DNA from: an uncultured Clostridia bacterium
GTDB lineage: Bacteria > Bacillota > Clostridia > Christensenellales > Borkfalkiaceae
DNA length: 52,880 bases
Direction of reading: 5' to 3'
Assembly (NCBI GenBank): GCA_944328495.1
Contig: CALVHR010000014.1
Coordinates: 1 to 52,880 of the forward strand
The position numbers and the translations under genes are program-made. Numbering within the stretch: position 1 is the first letter of the stretch; every line of letters starts with the position of its first letter. Of the stretch, positions 41,321 to 51,089 are shown in pieces. Under the pieces are notes generated by a model. It was not told where the DNA came from. It saw only the letters and a program-made list of their open reading frames with translations, and did not search any database.

Positions 41321-42818
41321 CTTCCGTTTCCTCCCTCTTGAAATTGCAGAAAGCGATTTTGTTCTTGGGCTGAGCGAGGAACATATACAGGTAGAAACGC
41401 GTGATCGCAAGCGTGCACGCCGCGGAAATTACCGATCCCAAAAGGAATATAAGCGACATGTATTGCACCGTGCCGAGCGATATAAAATACAGGATCGCCG
41501 ACAGCACGACCAAAACGATATGCACGTCGATCGTGAGCGCAAGGCTCTTTTTATAACCCGCTTTGATCGATGCCGTAAGCGTCTTACCGCCCGCAAACTC
41601 GCTGCGGATGTTCGCAAATGCATACCAATTGAACGATGTCATGATCGCCGCGGAAAGAATAATCGCCAGCAGTCCGCCCGCATTCACCACAATCCCGTCG
41701 ATCAGCGAAATGCAAAGGATCAATACCAGCGCATACGTCAAAAAGCCGTACACATGCGCAAGCCCCATGCCCTTGTAGCGCACCAGCGAGAATATGAGCA
41801 TCGCAAGCACCAAAACCCCGATCGCGATCGCAGCCGCAAGCGCCGCATGCTCCCCCATCGTAGGTGCAAATTCATAAATATCCGATGTGTCCAGCTGAAT
41901 GTTGAACACATTGTTTTCATCCAGTGTCGAATTGATCACGCACGCGATCGTCTCTGCCGATTCACGCGTGGAATAACTGCCGCTGATATAAACGGTATCC
42001 TGATCAAGCGCATTCGAAAGGCTGGCCTGCATCAGAAGTTCCGTCCCCACATACATGTAAATTGTAGCACTGGAGGAACTCGAGGAACTGCTGCTCGAAT
42101 CACTGCTCGCAGCTTCAACAAGATCCGCCGTGATCTCCGCAAATTTTGCCCTGCCTGCCTTCGTAAAATTGATCGCAACGGCATATCCGTCCTCGCCCGC
42201 GTTCGCAACGCTCGCGTCTTTGATGTATTCCGCATTCCCGCTCATCAGCACGTTCTTTTTGGTCGTGCTCGTATCGGTATCGCTGAATATCAGATTCCCG
42301 GAATATGCAAACGATTCAAACAGCGTGCTCGCCGATTCGTCCGTATACGGCACCTCTGCGCGGATCGTATAATCATCCTGCTTTTTGATCGAGTAATCGG
42401 CAAAATTTTTGTCCTCAAACCGTACTTTCAAAGCATTGAACGCACTGTCGAATTCCGCCTGAAAAGTCTCGGTCACGTTGCCCTCGGCATCGCAAACGGT
42501 CTCCGAAAGATAGACCCCGCCCTTGCGGAAATAATGCTCCGCAGGGTTGTCCACATCATCGCTCGTTTCAGGCGTCGCCTTCGTCTCTTCGTATTCTTCG
42601 ACGAGCATGTCGTACTCCGAACGCGAAATCACCCCTTCCGGATAATACACGGTGTAGTACCCGCCGCCCAAATCGGTACCGAAATCCACGATACTGAGAA
42701 GCGAGTTGAACTTTTGTGCGGTGGATACGTAAAACGACGGCGTAACGCTCAAAAATAAGAGCCCTACAAGCACGACGGTCACGAGAATAATCAGTGCCAC
42801 CGATTTCTTCTTGCCCAT
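41313..42818 (-). CDS. secD: Protein translocase subunit SecD
   Basis: A 501-residue membrane protein: one N-terminal segment, a large external region with a poly-Ser stretch (SSDSSSSSSSSSSA, about 245-258), then five membrane segments containing AIAIGVLVLAMLIFSLVRYKGMG and INTIRxE-like FANIRSEFAGGKTLTASIKAGYKKSLALTIDVH. The D1 motif of SecD is degenerate (DFGTDLGGGYYTVYYPEG). It forms SecDF with the next gene product. GGAGGAGG precedes the ATG at 42818. Confidence 0.92.
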   Translation of the reverse strand: MGKKKSVALIILVTVVLVGLLFLSVTPSFYVSTAQKFNSLLSIVDFGTDLGGGYYTVYYPEGVISRSEYDMLVEEYEETKATPETSDDVDNPAEHYFRKGGVYLSETVCDAEGNVTETFQAEFDSAFNALKVRFEDKNFADYSIKKQDDYTIRAEVPYTDESASTLFESFAYSGNLIFSDTDTSTTKKNVLMSGNAEYIKDASVANAGEDGYAVAINFTKAGRAKFAEITADLVEAASSDSSSSSSSSSSATIYMYVGTELLMQASLSNALDQDTVYISGSYSTRESAETIACVINSTLDENNVFNIQLDTSDIYEFAPTMGEHAALAAAIAIGVLVLAMLIFSLVRYKGMGLAHVYGFLTYALVLILCISLIDGIVVNAGGLLAIILSAAIMTSFNWYAFANIRSEFAGGKTLTASIKAGYKKSLALTIDVHIVLVVLSAILYFISLGTVQYMSLIFLLGSVISAACTLAITRFYLYMFLAQPKNKIAFCNFKREETEDE

Positions 42819-42888
42819 TGCCTCCTCCTGCAACTTTTGAGATTTATCCTAGAAAACTTTCAAAGAATAAAAAGAACTATACCCGATT

Positions 42889-42917
42889 ATTATAATAAAG
42901 TTCGGGAATTTAGTCAA
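42889..42917 (-). promoter_or_regulatory. Promoter of secD-secF
   Basis: On the minus strand TTGACT (42912-42917), a 17-base spacer and TATAAT (42889-42894), about 70 bases before secD. Confidence 0.85.
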
Positions 42918-43047
42918 GTGTAAATTGTTCTTTTTTCCGCTTTTTTACCCGATTATCATAAAAGAAAATATCCGCGCGCCCTTTTTGGAGCCCGCGGAAG
43001 GCAAATCGGGTTACATCAGCCTGTCCCTCTGCACAAGTCAAGCTTCT

Positions 43048-43551
43048 TTATTGTTTTTCTTCCTCTTCCGCATAATCTTTTGCAAGGCACAGATATGCCT
43101 GCGCATTTTGCCTGATCCCGTCCTTTTCCGCTTCCGTGAGCGTCCGCACGATCCTGTACGGATTCCCGAAAACAAGACTCCCTGCCGGGATCTGCTTCCT
43201 TTGCGGGATCAGCGTCCCCGCGCCGATTATACAGTCCCTGCCGATCGTCGCGCCGTCCATTACCGTCGCGCTCATCCCGATCAGCACATTGTCCCCCACC
43301 GTGCAGCCGTGCACGACCGCATTGTGGCCCACCGTCACGCCTTCACCGAGGATCGCGGGCGCACCGTATCCCACATGCACCGTAACATTATCCTGAATGT
43401 TCGTGTCTTTTCCGATGACCACGGGCGCTATGTCGCCGCGTATGCACGCGCCGCACCAGACATTGGCACCGTCGCACAGCGTCACGTCTCCGGCAACATA
43501 AGCGCGCGCGTGCACAAAGACTCTTTGTCCCTTTTTTATGTCGTTCTTCAT
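43048..43551 (-). CDS. Gamma-carbonic-anhydrase-like hexapeptide-repeat protein
   Basis: A 167-residue left-handed beta-helix protein of the YrdA/PaaY/CaiE group. Hexapeptide repeats run from residue about 20 to 130, with putative metal-binding histidines in DNVTVHVG, VTVGHNAVVHGC. Related proteins are carbonic anhydrases or thioesterases of unknown substrate. It follows the SCIFF maturase gene by 15 bases and is likely co-transcribed with it. Confidence 0.88.
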   Translation of the reverse strand: MKNDIKKGQRVFVHARAYVAGDVTLCDGANVWCGACIRGDIAPVVIGKDTNIQDNVTVHVGYGAPAILGEGVTVGHNAVVHGCTVGDNVLIGMSATVMDGATIGRDCIIGAGTLIPQRKQIPAGSLVFGNPYRIVRTLTEAEKDGIRQNAQAYLCLAKDYAEEEEKQ

Positions 43552-43566
43552 TCTTCCGTACGCCCG

Positions 43567-44895
43567 TCAGGTATGGGAGCGGGATTTGCGCTCCGCCAAA
43601 ATGTGCATAGCATCTTCCACACGCTTTTTCATCATCTCGCAGGTGATTTCGTACGGATCGTTGATATCGCCGTTAAAATGATAATTGTTGGCACTGCAAC
43701 CGCCGCTGCAAATGAATTTCGCAAAACATCCGTCACACTTTTTGCGCTTGAACAGACAGGAGTTTTTGAATTTTGCGCGGATGGTTTCGTCCAGTTTCCC
43801 TTCATAGACATTGCCCATCCGGAAATCTTGATCGCCCGCAAACTGATGGCACGGATAAATATCGCCGTTCGGTACCACCGAAAAATATTCGTTTCCCGCG
43901 CCGCACGCGCTCACACGCTTGGACAGGCAAGGCCCGCCTTCCAGATCGATGTTGAAATGAAAGAAATTAAACCCCTTCCCCTGCGCTTCCCGTTCAAGAT
44001 ATTTGTCGCAAAGGCGGTCGTATTCCGCACAGACAGCCGAAAGATCTTTCTTCGTGATCGCAAGATCGGGTATGTCCGTGACCACCGGCTCCATCGAAAT
44101 GCTGTCAAACCCGTTGTCTGCAAGAAAAAGCACGTCTTTTGAAAAATCAAGATTCTTCGCCGTGAACGTTCCGCGCACATAATAACTTTTATTGCCGCGA
44201 ATCTTGACAAAGTTTTTCAAATTCTCGATGACAAGATCAAAACTGCCCTTCCCGTTTGCCGTCTTTCGTACAGCGTCGTGCACCTCCTTCCTGCCGTCCA
44301 GGCTCAGCACGACGTTCTCCATTTCCGCATTGAGAAACTCCGCGATGTCGTCTTTGAGCAAAAGGCCGTTCGTCGTCAGCGTGAACAAAAATTTTTTGCC
44401 GCGCTTTGCCGCCTCCGCCTTCGCGTAATATACCGTTTCTTTGACAACATCAAAATTCATCAAAGGCTCGCCGCCGAAAAAATCCGTTTCCAGGATCCTG
44501 CGATTGCCCGAATTTTCAATCAGGAAATCGATCGCTTTCTTCGCCGTTTCAAGGCTCATGAATTCGCGCTTCGCATGATACGCACCTTCATCGGCAAAAC
44601 AATATTTACAGCGAAGATTGCAGTCATGACAAATGTGCAGGCACAATGCCTTCACCTCGTCCGATTTCGGCGGCGCCGCCTTCACTTCTTCTTTGAACAG
44701 AAGCCCCGCCTTTTTCAGCTCTTCAAAATCTTCCTCATACGCTCTGCGCTCTTCGGGCGTCACCTCGGCCGTGTCTACGTCCTCACCCAGCTTTTCACGC
44801 AATAAAAGCGCTGCCTTTTCGTCACATTCATGCAGCGCCGAACTGCCCGTATCAAATATGTAATAATGCTCTTTATACCGAAAAACGTGTACCAT
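43567..44895 (-). CDS. scfB: Radical-SAM maturase of the SCIFF peptide
   Basis: A 442-residue radical SAM/SPASM enzyme. The N-terminal part (about 1-85) is a RiPP-recognition-like domain. CHDCNLRCKYCF gives the CxxxCxxC site at about residues 94-101. The C-terminal SPASM cysteines lie in CLSKRVSACGAGNEYF, PNGDIYPCHQF and CLFKRKKCDGCFAKFICSGGC. It forms thioether cross-links between Cys and other residues of the SCIFF peptide encoded just upstream, a pair found in nearly all Clostridia. The physiological role of the product is not established. GAGGAG precedes the ATG. Confidence 0.95.
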   Translation of the reverse strand: MVHVFRYKEHYYIFDTGSSALHECDEKAALLLREKLGEDVDTAEVTPEERRAYEEDFEELKKAGLLFKEEVKAAPPKSDEVKALCLHICHDCNLRCKYCFADEGAYHAKREFMSLETAKKAIDFLIENSGNRRILETDFFGGEPLMNFDVVKETVYYAKAEAAKRGKKFLFTLTTNGLLLKDDIAEFLNAEMENVVLSLDGRKEVHDAVRKTANGKGSFDLVIENLKNFVKIRGNKSYYVRGTFTAKNLDFSKDVLFLADNGFDSISMEPVVTDIPDLAITKKDLSAVCAEYDRLCDKYLEREAQGKGFNFFHFNIDLEGGPCLSKRVSACGAGNEYFSVVPNGDIYPCHQFAGDQDFRMGNVYEGKLDETIRAKFKNSCLFKRKKCDGCFAKFICSGGCSANNYHFNGDINDPYEITCEMMKKRVEDAMHILAERKSRSHT

Positions 44896-44958
44896 CGACT
44901 CTCCTCATTCGAATTACCCTTCCCGTCCGGAAAAAAAACTGCGCCGTTACAAAGATTA

Positions 44959-44979
44959 AGGAGCAGATACCCTGCTCCT
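44959..44979 (-). terminator. Hairpin between the SCIFF peptide gene and its maturase gene
   Basis: An 8-bp stem (44972-44979 with 44959-44966) with a poor T run. It probably allows only partial read-through, giving more peptide than maturase. Confidence 0.6.
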
Positions 44980-44985
44980 CATCCA

Positions 44986-45147
44986 TTACTTATTCTTTTC
45001 GGGATCGCTCTCTCTGGTAATCCTTTCGCAGGATTGGTTTCCGACCGTGCAGCTGGTTTTGCAAGCAGACTGACAAGTACTTCTGCATTCGCCGCATCCC
45101 GTTACTTTCCTCTCCGCGGGGCGGGCGATCGTTTTGATCTTATTCAT
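44986..45147 (-). CDS. scfA: SCIFF ribosomal peptide precursor (six cysteines)
   Basis: A 53-residue precursor. The leader MNKIKTIARPAERKVTG is followed by a core with six cysteines spaced CxxC-x3-C-x3-C-x3-C-x6-C (GCGECRSTCQSACKTSC, then TVGNQSC): the 'six cysteines in forty-five' family. The ATG at 45147 has AAGGAG eight bases upstream; the longer open frame to 45240 runs through the promoter and is not real. It is modified by the maturase encoded immediately downstream. Confidence 0.96.
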   Translation of the reverse strand: MNKIKTIARPAERKVTGCGECRSTCQSACKTSCTVGNQSCERITRESDPEKNK

Positions 45148-45178
45148 GGGCAATCTCCTTTTTGCATCTTTTTCCATT

Positions 45179-45207
45179 ATTATAATATAACGCAAACAAA
45201 ATTGCAA
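45179..45207 (-). promoter_or_regulatory. Promoter of the SCIFF operon
   Basis: On the minus strand TTGCAA (45202-45207), a 17-base spacer and TATAAT (45179-45184), about 30 bases before the peptide start. Confidence 0.85.
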
Positions 45208-45249
45208 GCGTTTTTTGAAACCCGCCGCCGAAAAGCACAATTGTTTCGG

Positions 45250-45630
45250 TTATTTCCCGCTCTTGATCAGCGACGATATGATCCCGCTGATCAGCCCCGC
45301 GATCGCCCCGAACACAAGATCAAGCACGTTGCCCCAACCGAACGTGATTTCTCCTGCGATGATCGCAAACAGAAAATATGTCAGTATTACGACCGCCGCT
45401 CCGCATATCGCTCCTTTGAGCGCCGTCTTTCCGGGTTTGAGGCCAAGCAATACCCCCGGAAATATCGCCAGCATCTTGATGACCTGGTTCACCGGCATGA
45501 TCACTGCCGACCCGATCGAAAACAATTTGATCAGCAGTGCAAAAATAAGCACCGCCGCAAGTGTAAATACGACCGATATACATATGCTCTTTCCCATTTC
45601 CGCCGCTACGCGGCCGCTTTCGCCGTGCAT
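45250..45630 (-). CDS. TIGR04086-like small membrane protein
   Basis: A 126-residue protein with four hydrophobic segments, the last rich in Gly and Ile (FGAIAGLISGIISSLI). Position and shape match the TIGR04086 family that accompanies the SCIFF genes and yajC in Clostridia. Function unknown. Its ribosome binding site GGAGG is in the 3' arm of the hairpin that follows yajC. Confidence 0.78.
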   Translation of the reverse strand: MHGESGRVAAEMGKSICISVVFTLAAVLIFALLIKLFSIGSAVIMPVNQVIKMLAIFPGVLLGLKPGKTALKGAICGAAVVILTYFLFAIIAGEITFGWGNVLDLVFGAIAGLISGIISSLIKSGK

Positions 45631-45671
45631 AAAAATACCTCCGCATAGGTTTGTACTACTCTATGCGGAGG
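45631..45671 (-). promoter_or_regulatory. Hairpin that is both terminator-like and covers a ribosome binding site
   Basis: On the minus strand an 11-bp stem (45661-45671 with 45638-45648, twelve-base loop) is followed by TATTTTT and, directly, the ATG of the TIGR04086-like gene. The 3' arm contains that gene's GGAGG. The hairpin could end yajC transcripts and also hide the ribosome binding site of any read-through. Confidence 0.75.
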
Positions 45672-45699
45672 CCGTCCTCTTTATTCGTTTGTTTTAAAA

Positions 45700-46158
45700 T
45701 TACTTGGTCTCTTCGTCTTTCTTTTCTTCCGCAGGCTTCTCTTCCGCCTGCGCCGCATCTTTGTTTTCTTCAAACGGTTCTTCGGGAGCAGTCTCCTCTT
45801 TCGGCTGTTCGGGCGCCGCCTCTTGCACAGGTTTCGCCTCTTCCGCTTTCGCATCCGTCTGATAGATCGCCTGCTTGTCAAATTTCATGTAGCTGTAATT
45901 CCCTTCGCTGTCGCCCGTTTTCAGAACAAACGTGCCTTCCGCATCGTTTACTTCCACTACTTCACCGACTATCCCGCCGATCGTCTTGACCTTATTGCCG
46001 GGCTTCACCGCACTGATCGTCGCCGCAAAATCTTTCTGCTTCTTTTTCTGCGATACGAACGACCAAACAAAGAACGCCACCAGCAATACTACGATGATGA
46101 TGATCGGAATATACGATTTCCACGAAGACGTCTCGCCTTCCAAGAGATTCAAAAACAT
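45700..46158 (-). CDS. yajC: Preprotein translocase subunit YajC
   Basis: A 152-residue protein with one membrane segment (residues about 17-36), the YajC core KKKQKDFAATISAVKPGNKVKTIGGIVGEVVEVND, and an acidic, Ala/Glu/Pro-rich tail of about 50 residues that makes it longer than the usual 85-110. It joins SecDF in the Sec holotranslocon. It has its own promoter and AAGGAG site. Confidence 0.93.
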   Translation of the reverse strand: MFLNLLEGETSSWKSYIPIIIIVVLLVAFFVWSFVSQKKKQKDFAATISAVKPGNKVKTIGGIVGEVVEVNDAEGTFVLKTGDSEGNYSYMKFDKQAIYQTDAKAEEAKPVQEAAPEQPKEETAPEEPFEENKDAAQAEEKPAEEKKDEETK

Positions 46159-46204
46159 AAACGATTCTCCTTTTCATTGTTCGGCTGTCCTGCCGATTGA
46201 TAAT

Positions 46205-46233
46205 ATAATACCTGTTTTACAAGTTTTTGGCAA
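46205..46233 (-). promoter_or_regulatory. Promoter of yajC
   Basis: On the minus strand TTGCCA (46228-46233), a 17-base spacer and TATTAT (46205-46210). Confidence 0.7.
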
Positions 46234-46302
46234 CTGTTTTCTATCCTCTGCCGCCAAAAAAATTGCAAAAGAATGCAGTTTTTTCAATTCTGACACATTT
46301 CG

Positions 46303-47571
<1,269 letters not shown>

Positions 47572-47584
<13 letters not shown>

Positions 47585-48600
47585 ATCGCATCGCCGAAAC
47601 TGAAAAAACGATACCCCCTCTCCACCGCTTCTTTATAAACGGATAAGCACTCTTCCCTGCCCATCAGAGCCGACACAAGCATAATGAGCGTGCTCTCCGG
47701 AAGATGAAAATTGGTGATCAGCGCATCCACGCATTTAAATTTGTAAGGCGGATAAATAAAAATGGAAGTATCGCCGCTGCAAGCATGCAAAAACCCGCTT
47801 TCGTCCGCGACCGTTTCCAGCGTCCGTACCGACGTGGTCCCCACGGCGATCACCCGCCGACCTTCCCGCTTTGCCGCATTGACGATATCCGCCGCCTCCT
47901 GCGAAACGCAGTAGTACTCGGAATGCATGACATGATGCGTCAGATCCTCTTCTTTGACGGGACGGAACGTTCCCAGTCCCACGTGCAAAAGAACTTCCGC
48001 GATCTGCACGCCCATATCCTTTATCTCCCGCAACAGCTCCTGCGTGAAATGCAGGCCCGCCGTCGGCGCTGCCGCAGAGCCGTCCGTTTTACAATATACC
48101 GTCTGATAACGGTTTTGATCTTTGAGCTTTTCATGGATATACGGCGGGAGAGGCATGCTCCCTACGCGCGAAAGGATGTCCTCGAATACGCCGTCAAAGT
48201 GAAAATCTACGATGCGCTCTCCCGTCGGAGTGCGCGACTTTACCGTGAGCGAAAGCTCTTCGGAAACGACCAGTTCCGTGCCTTCCCTCGCCTTTTTGCC
48301 CGGCTTGACAAGCACCTCCCATTCGGTCAAATTGTGCCTCTTTAACAGCAAAACTTCCACCCGTCCGCCGTTTTTTGTGTACGCAAACATGCGCGCAGGC
48401 AAAACTTTGGTATTGTTGACGACCAAAACATCGCCCGGTTTCAAATATTCTTTGATATCGCGGAAAATTCGATGTTCCCGCTTGCCCGTCTTGCGGTCGT
48501 ACACCAGTAAACGCGAAGAATCGCGCGGCTCCGCGGGAGTCTGCGCGATCCGCTCTTCAGGTAAATCGTAATAATAATCGGATTTCAATAACATGCTCAT
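47572..48600 (-). CDS. queA: S-adenosylmethionine:tRNA ribosyltransferase-isomerase
   Basis: A 342-residue QueA of normal length, beginning [32 protein letters not shown] and holding [30 protein letters not shown] and [15 protein letters not shown]. It adds the ribosyl part of SAM to preQ1-tRNA to make epoxyqueuosine. GGAAGAAG precedes the ATG at 48600; the open frame further upstream is not supported. It stands ahead of tgt, the next enzyme of the same modification. Confidence 0.95.
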
Positions 48601-48646
48601 TCTTCTTCCATTGCCCGCATTCCTCGCATAGACTGTGCGGAACCGT

Positions 48647-49696
48647 TTATTCGTCGTCAAACATGGACGTCTGCAATCTTTGCTTTTCGCTCATTTTTAC
48701 GCCCATGTGCTCGTACCCCCCTTTCAGGCATACCCTGCCGCGCGGAGTGCGCGCAATAAATCCCAACTGCATCAGATACGGCTCATATACGTCTTCGATC
48801 GTATTCGCGTCCTCGTTGACCGTCGCCGCCAGCGTTTCCAATCCTGCGGGACCGCCGTTGAATTTTTCGATCAGTGCACGCAGCAAACTGCGGTCCGTAT
48901 CATCCAAGCCGAGCTCATCGATGTCCATGCGTTTCAACGCATAGCGCGCGTCGTCAATGTTTACGATGCCGTTGCCCTTCACCGCCGAAAAATCGCGCAC
49001 CCGCTTCAAAAGCCTGTTTGCAATACGCGGTGTACCGCGCGAGCGGCGCGCAATCTCGTTTGCCGCATCCGCTTCGATCCCGATCCCCAGCATCTTCGCC
49101 GAACGCGTCACGATCTGCGCAAGCTCGGCGGGCGTATACATCTCCAATCTGCACATCACCCCGAAACGGTCGCGCAAAGGAGAAGCCAGCATCCCAGCCT
49201 TGGTCGTCGCGCCGATCAGCGTAAATTTTTTCAAAGTAAAACGAATGTTCCGCGCCGCAGGCCCCTTGCCTACGATGATATCCAGCGCATAATCTTCCAT
49301 CGCCGAATACAAAATTTCTTCCACCGAACGGTTCAGACGATGTATTTCGTCAATAAAAAGCACGTCGCCGTCGTTGAGATTGGTCAAAATCGCCGCAAGA
49401 TCGCCGCTACGTTCGATTGCAGGCCCGCTCGTAAGCTTGATTTGCACCCCCAGCTCTGCCGCAATAATATACGCAAGCGTCGTCTTGCCTAAGCCCGGAG
49501 GCCCGTATAAAAGGACATGATCGAGCGCCTCGCCGCGCATTTTCGCCGAGGAAATATAGACGGACAAATTTTCTTTGACCTTGCTTTGCCCGACATAATC
49601 CGCCATCGTCTTCGGACGGAGAACATTCTCTTCCTGATCAAATTCCCCTTTCGTACTCATGACGAGGCGTTCGCTGTCAAAATCTTCTTCAAACAT
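48647..49696 (-). CDS. ruvB: Holliday junction branch-migration ATPase RuvB
   Basis: A 349-residue AAA+ motor. Walker [10 protein letters not shown] (about 67-75), Walker [11 protein letters not shown], sensor 1 IGATTKAG and the C-terminal winged helix with [16 protein letters not shown]. It drives branch migration together with RuvA; both are encoded in the ruvC-ruvA-ruvB block. Confidence 0.97.
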   Translation of the reverse strand: MFEEDFDSERLVMSTKGEFDQEENVLRPKTMADYVGQSKVKENLSVYISSAKMRGEALDHVLLYGPPGLGKTTLAYIIAAELGVQIKLTSGPAIERSGDLAAILTNLNDGDVLFIDEIHRLNRSVEEILYSAMEDYALDIIVGKGPAARNIRFTLKKFTLIGATTKAGMLASPLRDRFGVMCRLEMYTPAELAQIVTRSAKMLGIGIEADAANEIARRSRGTPRIANRLLKRVRDFSAVKGNGIVNIDDARYALKRMDIDELGLDDTDRSLLRALIEKFNGGPAGLETLAATVNEDANTIEDVYEPYLMQLGFIARTPRGRVCLKGGYEHMGVKMSEKQRLQTSMFDDE

Positions 49697-49751
49697 ATCT
49701 TTTCATCCTGCCGCGCACCGATCGGTACGCAGTTCGTTTCGTATTTTTGTC

Positions 49752-50348
49752 TCACATCGAGCGCAATGCGGACATGATGATCTCTTCCACACTCGACGCG
49801 CCGCGCTCCACCGCCGCTTTCACCGCGCGTACGCTTTCGCCGCGCGTGTACCCCAGCGACATAAGCCCCACCACGGCGTCTTCTTCCTTTGCGGACACCG
49901 ATTCCGCGGGCGCGGCAGGCATCTGCCCCGATGCCGCGGGCGCCGATACCGCAGAAACTTTTTCGCGCAGTTCCAATACGATCCGTTCCGCCGTCTTTTT
50001 CCCCAGCCCTTTCACCGTACTGAGAAGCTTTACGTCCGAAGAGGCGATCGCCACCGCCAGTTCATTTACGTTCATGCCCGAAAGCACCGCGATCCCCATT
50101 TTCGGCCCGACCCCCGACACGGAGATCAGCTGCAAAAACATGTTCTTTTCTTCGGGCGACACAAAGCCGAAAAGCGATATCCCGTCCTCACGCACCTGCA
50201 AATATGTGTACGCCTCGCCCTGCCTGTCCGTCACAAGCTTTGCAAACAACGCTCCCGAACAGGTAAGCTCGTATCCGATGCCATTGTTTTCCAATAGGAC
50301 AACGCCGCCTTCCGCCTGCAATACTTTCCCCTTCAGATATCCGATCAT
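49752..50348 (-). CDS. ruvA: Holliday junction DNA-binding protein RuvA
   Basis: A 198-residue RuvA: an N-terminal OB fold (MIGYLKGKV), two helix-hairpin-helix motifs (LISVSGVGPKMGIAVLSG and LSTVKGLGKKTAERIVLEL), a Pro/Ala linker and a C-terminal domain (AVVGLMSLGYTRGESVRAVKAA) that contacts RuvB. GAGGG precedes the ATG. Confidence 0.97.
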   Translation of the reverse strand: MIGYLKGKVLQAEGGVVLLENNGIGYELTCSGALFAKLVTDRQGEAYTYLQVREDGISLFGFVSPEEKNMFLQLISVSGVGPKMGIAVLSGMNVNELAVAIASSDVKLLSTVKGLGKKTAERIVLELREKVSAVSAPAASGQMPAAPAESVSAKEEDAVVGLMSLGYTRGESVRAVKAAVERGASSVEEIIMSALRSM

Positions 50349-50388
50349 ATTTTACCCTCGCTTTAATGAAATCACGCCGACGTATAAG

Positions 50389-50883
50389 TCAAATCGTATA
50401 CAGGCCCGACAGACGGGACGTAAACGAATGACACAGGGCAACAGCCAGCGCATCCGCCGCATCATCAGGGCGTGGAACGCTTTTCAAACGCAAAAGATTT
50501 GCCGTCACGAGCTGGATCTGCCGCTTTTCCGCTTTGCCGTAGCCCGTCAACGCCTGCTTGATCTGCATGGGGGTGTATTCGAACAAACGGCCGCAGCGCT
50601 TCACGCATGCCAAAAGCGCAACCCCGCGCGCATGCGCAACCGCAATGCCCGTCGTCACGTTTTTGGAAAAAAACAGCTCTTCCACCGCAACCTCGTCGGG
50701 CGAATATCGGTCCAAAAGTGCGTTCAGGCCCTCTTCCAGCATGGCGAGCCTTACAGGCAGCCGCTCTTCCTTGGGCGTTGTAACAACGCCGTAATCTTCC
50801 GCCGCGACATTGCCGCGCGCATCTTTTCGCAAAACCCCGTATCCGCAAGTCGCCAGCCCGGGGTCGATTCCCAAAATAATCAA
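50389..50883 (-). CDS. ruvC: Holliday junction resolvase RuvC
   Basis: A 164-residue RNase-H-fold nuclease. The acidic site is Asp7 (LGIDPGL), the Glu of VEELFF (about 69) and the two Asp of DDAADALAVALCH (near 140-143). It cuts Holliday junctions after RuvAB migration. The start codon is TTG; only a weak purine-rich site lies before it. First gene of the ruvCAB-queA-tgt run. Confidence 0.96.
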   Translation of the reverse strand: MIILGIDPGLATCGYGVLRKDARGNVAAEDYGVVTTPKEERLPVRLAMLEEGLNALLDRYSPDEVAVEELFFSKNVTTGIAVAHARGVALLACVKRCGRLFEYTPMQIKQALTGYGKAEKRQIQLVTANLLRLKSVPRPDDAADALAVALCHSFTSRLSGLYTI

Positions 50884-50919
50884 TTTTGTCGCTCTTTTTG
50901 ATAATTTTTATAAAATAAC

Positions 50920-50948
50920 TTGAATTTTTTCACGAAATATATTAGAAT
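50920..50948 (+). promoter_or_regulatory. Promoter of argH
   Basis: TTGAAT (50920-50925), a 17-base spacer and TAGAAT (50943-50948). The expected start near 50955 gives a leader of about 135 bases. Confidence 0.7.
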
Positions 50949-50956
50949 AGAAATAT

Positions 50957-51007
50957 ACAGGTTGCGGAAGACTCGCGTCTTCAATTCCAAATGACGCGCT
51001 TACCTGT
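50957..51007 (+). ncRNA. Structured leader RNA upstream of argH
   Basis: acaggt (50957-50962) pairs with acctgt (51002-51007) and gcg with cgc just inside; within them gaagac-tcgc-gtcttc (50967-50982) is a perfect hairpin next to the outer stem. It begins at about the transcription start. The rest, aattccaaatgacg, is single-stranded. The compact shape recalls a small riboswitch, but no known class is recognised; there is no T-box motif. Confidence 0.45.
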
Positions 51008-51089
51008 TCTCTTTACTCTATTATTTTAAAGATTTCCGCGCAATAAGTCAATTAAATTCAGCTTAAAATAAGATTCGGAGAACCAAATT

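Noticed and set aside
41301-42758. 485-codon open frame on the plus strand
   Set aside because: Shadow of secD, which has clear membrane and family motifs.
45148-45240. N-terminal extension of the SCIFF peptide
   Set aside because: It runs through the -10 and -35 boxes and the ribosome binding site; known precursors start at the internal Met.
50884-51089. T-box or arginine-type riboswitch before argH
   Set aside because: No T-box core sequence, no specifier loop and no terminator/antiterminator pair could be seen; it is kept only as an unclassified leader.
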